Of a DNA stretch of 64,000 nt, positions 60,751-64,000 are shown in pieces. The stretch's first letter is position 1, and every line of letters starts with the position of its first letter. Source of the DNA: Rhizobium chutanense (GTDB lineage Bacteria > Pseudomonadota > Alphaproteobacteria > Rhizobiales > Rhizobiaceae); contig NZ_NWSV01000026.1 of NCBI RefSeq assembly GCF_002531935.1, positions 1 through 64,000 of the forward strand, read 5' to 3'. A model generated the notes under the pieces. The model did not search any database. It worked only from the letters and a program-made list of their open reading frames with translations, and was not told the origin of the DNA. The position numbers were made by a program, and so were the translations under genes.

Positions 60751-61617
60751 ATGGCGAAGGGACGAAACGGCGGTTCTAGGCGCAAGGATGGCGTATGGGA
60801 TCCGCTGAAGAGCAGCTCGACCGACAGGCAGCGCGCCGAGGCCGTGCCGAAGACGCCGCAGACGATGTCGCCCGCCTATCGCCTTGCCTATGTCGACGAG
60901 GATTTCCTCTGCCGCGAGGAACTGCGGCCGATCCGCCTGCAGCTGGAACTGTTGAAGCCGGAAATGATGCTGACCGAACGCGGCATCAAGTCGACCGTCG
61001 TCATGTTCGGCGGCGCCCGCATTCCCGCCCCCGGCCAGAGCGCCTGGGCCGCCCGCAACGACATCCAGCGCGCCAATCTGGAAGCGGCCTCCGTCTATTA
61101 TGAGGAGGCGCGCAAATTCGCCCGGCTCTGCTCGAAATATTCGGCAGGCTTGAATTTCCACGAATATGTCATCGTCACCGGCGGTGGCCCTGGCGTCATG
61201 GAGGCCGGCAATCGCGGCGCCGCCGACGAGGGCGCGCCTTCGATCGGCCTCAACATCGTGCTGCCGCACGAGCAGGCGCCGAACGCCTATGTGACGCCGG
61301 AACTCAGCTTCAACTTCCACTATTTTGCCATCCGCAAGATGCATTTCATGGTGCGCGCCAAGGCGATCGCGGTCTTTCCCGGTGGCTTTGGAACGCTCGA
61401 CGAATTCTTCGAATGCCTGACGCTGATCCAGACCGGCCGCATGGAGCGCCTGCCGCTGATCCTCTTCGGCGAGGCCTTCTGGAGAAGCATCGTCAATTTC
61501 GACGCATTGGCCGAATTCGGCACGATCGCGCCCGACGACGTCAAGCTGATCAGTTTCGTCGACACGGCCGAAGCCGCATGGAAGATTATCCAGGATTTCT
61601 ACGAACACCGGGAATAG
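60751..61617 (+). CDS. LOG-family protein (TIGR00730, cytokinin-phosphoribohydrolase type)
   Basis: A 288-residue Rossmann-fold protein. GGGPGVMEAGNRGA (about 147-160) and PGGFGTLDEFFE (about 210-221) are the nucleotide-binding and catalytic motifs of LOG proteins, which split cytokinin ribotides or AMP into base and ribose phosphate. The first 75 residues are an extra, basic extension. Whether it makes plant-active cytokinin or recycles nucleotides cannot be said. It converges on the EF-hand gene. Confidence 0.88.
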   Translation: MAKGRNGGSRRKDGVWDPLKSSSTDRQRAEAVPKTPQTMSPAYRLAYVDEDFLCREELRPIRLQLELLKPEMMLTERGIKSTVVMFGGARIPAPGQSAWAARNDIQRANLEAASVYYEEARKFARLCSKYSAGLNFHEYVIVTGGGPGVMEAGNRGAADEGAPSIGLNIVLPHEQAPNAYVTPELSFNFHYFAIRKMHFMVRAKAIAVFPGGFGTLDEFFECLTLIQTGRMERLPLILFGEAFWRSIVNFDALAEFGTIAPDDVKLISFVDTAEAAWKIIQDFYEHRE

Positions 61618-61642
61618 AGCGTCAACGCGGTGTTTGAACAAA

Positions 61643-61677
61643 TCTCCCGCTCTTCCCAAGCAGGAAAGAACGGGAGA
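61643..61677. terminator. hairpin between the LOG-family and EF-hand genes
   Basis: TCTCCCG and CGGGAGA with a further TCTTCC / GGAAAGA pairing form a stem between convergent genes. On the minus strand TTTGTT follows, favouring termination of the EF-hand message. Confidence 0.65.
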
Positions 61678-61693
61678 CAGGGTTCGTCCGGCC

Positions 61694-62329
61694 TTACAGG
61701 AACGGCCGGTCCGGCATGTCGTCGATCGAGATGACGCCGTCCTTGTTGCGGTCCATCCGCGTAAACAGCTTGTCGAAGGCGGCGACGGCTTCCTGTTTGG
61801 AAATCTGGCCGTTCTGGTCGGTGTCGATCCGGTGCATCATCATTGAAGCACGCATGATATTGCCGCCATGGCGCATCCAGTGATGATCGCCGCGGCCGTC
61901 ATGACCGTCGCGCGGCGGCCGTTGCTGGTCGTTGGCATCAGGCGTCGCGGCTACGGTATCGGCATCCTTGTCTTCGCCGGCATCCTGCTTGCGCTGGTCC
62001 CTCATCGCCTGCATCTGCGTTTTCTGGTAGGCGCGGATCTCGCCCGGGGTCAGCGAGCCGTCATTATTGGTGTCGATCGCAGCGAAAATCTTGTCGAGGC
62101 CGGCGCTTGCCTCTTCCTTGGTGACCTTTCCGTCCTTGTTCGTGTCGAACTGCTTGAGCATGCGGACATAGGTGATTTCGAGGAAGGCATCGCGGCCCGG
62201 CCCCGGATGGTCCCTGCCGGCGTGCGGGCGCGATCCGTCACCGGGCGCGGCAAAACCTGCCCCGGCCGCAGCGCCGAAAATGAGGACGGAGGAAAGCGCT
62301 GCCAGTATCAGCTTGTTGCGGTACATCAT
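61694..62329 (-). CDS. secreted EF-hand calcium-binding protein
   Basis: A 211-residue protein with a signal peptide (residues 1-28, cut after AGFAA) and four EF-hand loops: 62-73, 86-97, 169-180 and 193-204 (DxNxDG forms; the last ends in Asp rather than Glu). A His/Gly/Arg-rich linker (residues about 137-165) with HHWMRHGG lies between the pairs and could bind transition metals. Calmodulin-like, probably periplasmic. A hairpin sits at its ribosome-binding site. Confidence 0.9.
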   Translation of the reverse strand: MMYRNKLILAALSSVLIFGAAAGAGFAAPGDGSRPHAGRDHPGPGRDAFLEITYVRMLKQFDTNKDGKVTKEEASAGLDKIFAAIDTNNDGSLTPGEIRAYQKTQMQAMRDQRKQDAGEDKDADTVAATPDANDQQRPPRDGHDGRGDHHWMRHGGNIMRASMMMHRIDTDQNGQISKQEAVAAFDKLFTRMDRNKDGVISIDDMPDRPFL

Positions 62330-62337
62330 ATTCGCCT

Positions 62338-62360
62338 TTCGTGAGGTGTCCCCTCACGAA
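62338..62360 (-). promoter_or_regulatory. hairpin next to the ribosome-binding site of the EF-hand gene
   Basis: TTCGTGAGG and CCTCACGAA form a perfect nine-pair stem with a five-base loop. On the message, its 3' arm runs straight into AAGGCG, the ribosome-binding site, eight bases before the start. Partial sequestration of the site is possible. Confidence 0.5.
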
Positions 62361-62447
62361 GAAAGCTATGGTAACGGGGCGCAAAGACCCAGTTAAACAT
62401 CGGTAAGCTGAATGAAACTTTGGTAATCCGTCAGCCCCCGGGCCGGT

Positions 62448-63161
62448 TCAGTCCGGAGCGGTAATCCTGCCGAGAAAGGCGACGAGGTCGTCGGTGACGA
62501 AATCGATATGATCCTCTTCGCCGCTGGTCTTTTCCCACCATTCGACGAGCGTGTCTTCCAGATTGCGCGGCACCAGCAGCACGGTCTGCATGCCGAGCGC
62601 CTTCGGCACCGTCAGATTGCGCGGCAGGTCCTCGAACATGGCGGCCTTGGCGGTTTCGACCCGCTTCAGCGCCGTGAACTTGTCGTAAGTCGCCTGCGCC
62701 GGCTTCGGCACGTAGTCGGCGGCGACGATATCGAAAATGTCGTCGAAATGCTCGAGAATGCCGAGCGCTTCGGCGGTCATTTCGGCGTGCTTGACGCTGC
62801 CGTTGGTGAAGATGAACTTGCGCCCCGGCAGCGCCTTGATCGCCGCGCCGAGTTCCGGCTGCGGCGTCAGCGCCGAATAGTCGATCGCATGCGCCTTTTC
62901 GAGGAAATCGTTCGGGTCGATGCCGTGATGGATCATCAGGCCCTGCAGCGTCGTGCCGTGCTCGAGGTAATATTGCTTCTGCAGCTTGCGCGCCTCGTCC
63001 CGCTCCATCTGTAAGAGCGTGGCGACATAAGCGGTCATGTTCTTGTCGATCTGCGCGAAGAGATTGACATGATGGGGATAGAGCGTGTTGTCGAGGTCGA
63101 AGACCCAGTCTGTAACGTGCTCGAAATCGGCTTTTTCAGGCGTGCGGTCGATCTTGGTCAT
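62448..63161 (-). CDS. HAD-family pyrimidine 5'-nucleotidase
   Basis: A 237-residue HAD phosphatase. Motif I is WVFDLDNTLYP (nucleophile and acid Asp), motif II FTNGSVKHAE, motif III Lys near PKPAQATYDKF and motif IV FEDLPRNL. It resembles the SDT1/Phm8 group that removes phosphate from pyrimidine nucleotides. It is a lone gene, divergent from the radical SAM gene. Confidence 0.88.
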   Translation of the reverse strand: MTKIDRTPEKADFEHVTDWVFDLDNTLYPHHVNLFAQIDKNMTAYVATLLQMERDEARKLQKQYYLEHGTTLQGLMIHHGIDPNDFLEKAHAIDYSALTPQPELGAAIKALPGRKFIFTNGSVKHAEMTAEALGILEHFDDIFDIVAADYVPKPAQATYDKFTALKRVETAKAAMFEDLPRNLTVPKALGMQTVLLVPRNLEDTLVEWWEKTSGEEDHIDFVTDDLVAFLGRITAPD

Positions 63162-63307
63162 GGCGGTCTTATGGCATGGCTGCCCAGGGAAACCAAAGCT
63201 TTTTGCTCGGCCGGCCGGATTGCCGTCGTCACCCCAAAAAAGCCGTCAGATTTTCACAACTTTAAGAGGATTTCGGCTGAATATTGCCATTGATCGCTGG
63301 TGACTTT

Positions 63308-63324
63308 CTGTCTGCGTCAGACAG
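63308..63324. promoter_or_regulatory. short hairpin before the radical SAM gene
   Basis: CTGTCTG and CAGACAG pair around a CGT loop, 26 bases before the ATG. A small leader hairpin or chance repeat. Confidence 0.3.
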
Positions 63325-63349
63325 GGGGACCCGCAAGGGTAAAGTCGCA

Positions 63350-64000
63350 ATGAGGATCGTTCTGATAAATCCGCCGCATACGGCGATCGGCAGTCGTATT
63401 CCCGATGATCATCTTCCACCGCTCGGCCTTCTCTCGGTCGCCGGCCCGCTGATCGACGACGGTCACAGTGTCAGTCTCATCGATGCCGAATTCGGACCGA
63501 TGGCGATAACGGAAATTGTCGGCCGAGTGGTGGGCAGCCACCCGGATCTGGTGCTGATCGGCCATTCCGGCTCGACGTCGGCCCATCCCACCGCCAGAGT
63601 GATTGCAGAGGCTCTCAAGCGCAGCAATCCTGCAATCCGGATCGTCTACGGCGGCGTCTTTCCCACTTACCACTGGCGCGAGGTTCTGGCCGAGACGGCG
63701 GCATTCGATATTCTCGTGCGCGGCGAAGGCGAGGAAACGATGCGACGTCTTGCCGATTGCCTGGCGACGGGCCGCCCGCTCGCAACCATTCCCGGCATCG
63801 CCTTTCGCGATGGTGAAGGCGAAATCCTGGCGACGCAGCCCGCACAGGTGATCGCCGATCTCGATGCCTATCGCGTCGGTTGGGAACTGATCGACCATGC
63901 CGACTATAGCTATTGGGGCGGCAAGCGGGCGGTCGTCATGCAGTTCTCACGCGGCTGTCCGCATCTCTGTAACTACTGCGGCCAGCGCGGCTTTTGGACC
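63350..64000 (+). CDS. B12-binding radical SAM protein (BchE-like), cut by the right edge
   Basis: At least 217 residues are open to the window end. The N-terminus is a cobalamin-binding domain (MRIVLINPPHT, LGLLSVAGPLIDDGH, IRIVYGGVFPTYHWREVL, LVRGEGEETM, about 1-140); the radical SAM cluster motif CPHLCNYC begins at about residue 204. It fits the family named after BchE, the anaerobic Mg-protoporphyrin ester cyclase; in non-photosynthetic rhizobia its substrate is unknown. AGGG precedes the ATG. The C-terminus is outside the window. Confidence 0.85.
   Translation, partial: MRIVLINPPHTAIGSRIPDDHLPPLGLLSVAGPLIDDGHSVSLIDAEFGPMAITEIVGRVVGSHPDLVLIGHSGSTSAHPTARVIAEALKRSNPAIRIVYGGVFPTYHWREVLAETAAFDILVRGEGEETMRRLADCLATGRPLATIPGIAFRDGEGEILATQPAQVIADLDAYRVGWELIDHADYSYWGGKRAVVMQFSRGCPHLCNYCGQRGFWT

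Overview
The window is a GC-rich, gene-dense stretch of an alphaproteobacterial chromosome, almost certainly a Rhizobium of the R. etli / R. leguminosarum group. The evidence is gene content and order. The blocks hrcA-grpE, metK beside a PraR/PhrR-type regulator, the lnt-corC-ybeY-phoH-miaB-olsA-mur-rimI-tsaB series, malic enzyme (Tme type) near olsB, lptC-lptA-lptB-rpoN-hpf-ptsN, and dapD-dapE match the arrangement I recall for rhizobial chromosomes. No rRNA, tRNA, CRISPR array, phage or insertion sequence was seen. I count 65 protein genes, the last one cut by the right edge.

Layout. Positions 1-9000 hold a saccharopine-dehydrogenase-like gene, the minus-strand operon rph-VOC-rdgB-hemW, the divergent heat-shock pair hrcA-grpE, a nucleoside hydrolase, an Hsp20-DUF1150 pair behind a very good sigma-32-type promoter, and a RibD/DHFR-like reductase. 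Positions 9.2-21.7 kb are nearly all minus strand: trmB, metK, praR, then envelope, ribosome and tRNA maturation genes (lnt, corC, ybeY, phoH, miaB), ornithine-lipid acyltransferase olsA, the manganese regulator mur, rimI, tsaB, nfu and a universal stress gene. Positions 21.7-31 kb carry trpS, a VOC gene, murJ, glnD, a small unknown and mutS. Positions 31-42 kb carry malic enzyme, a lone AraC-type regulator, olsB, a hybrid histidine kinase, lspA, two RNA methyltransferases, a NUDIX hydrolase, a CoxG-like protein and a GNAT. Positions 42-50 kb carry ihfB, sppA, the LPS export genes lptC-A-B, rpoN, hpf and ptsN. Positions 50-64 kb carry a chemoreceptor, ribokinase, rmuC, def, a FitAB toxin-antitoxin pair, fmt, truA, dapE, dapD, a LOG-family gene, an EF-hand protein, a HAD phosphatase and the start of a B12-binding radical SAM protein.

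How the genes work together. Two themes recur: translation and RNA maturation (rph, trmB, ybeY, miaB, tsaB, rimI, trpS, def, fmt, truA, two rRNA-type methyltransferases, hpf) and envelope building (lnt, lspA, murJ, olsA plus olsB for ornithine lipid, lptCAB, sppA, dapD/dapE for peptidoglycan precursor). Nitrogen control is represented by glnD, rpoN and ptsN.

Most of the window is ordinary core chromosome. The most notable local structures are: (1) a fitAB toxin-antitoxin module placed between def and fmt, with a near-consensus promoter whose -10 lies inside a perfect 19-bp palindrome; (2) the Hsp20-DUF1150 heat-shock unit with an intercistronic hairpin; (3) an AraC-family gene with its own promoter between malic enzyme and olsB; (4) several palindromic intergenic repeats, two of which look like diverged copies of one family; (5) candidate operators in front of metK, the DHFR-like gene, sppA/lptC and ribokinase. 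I did not find a clear, wholly new multi-gene system.
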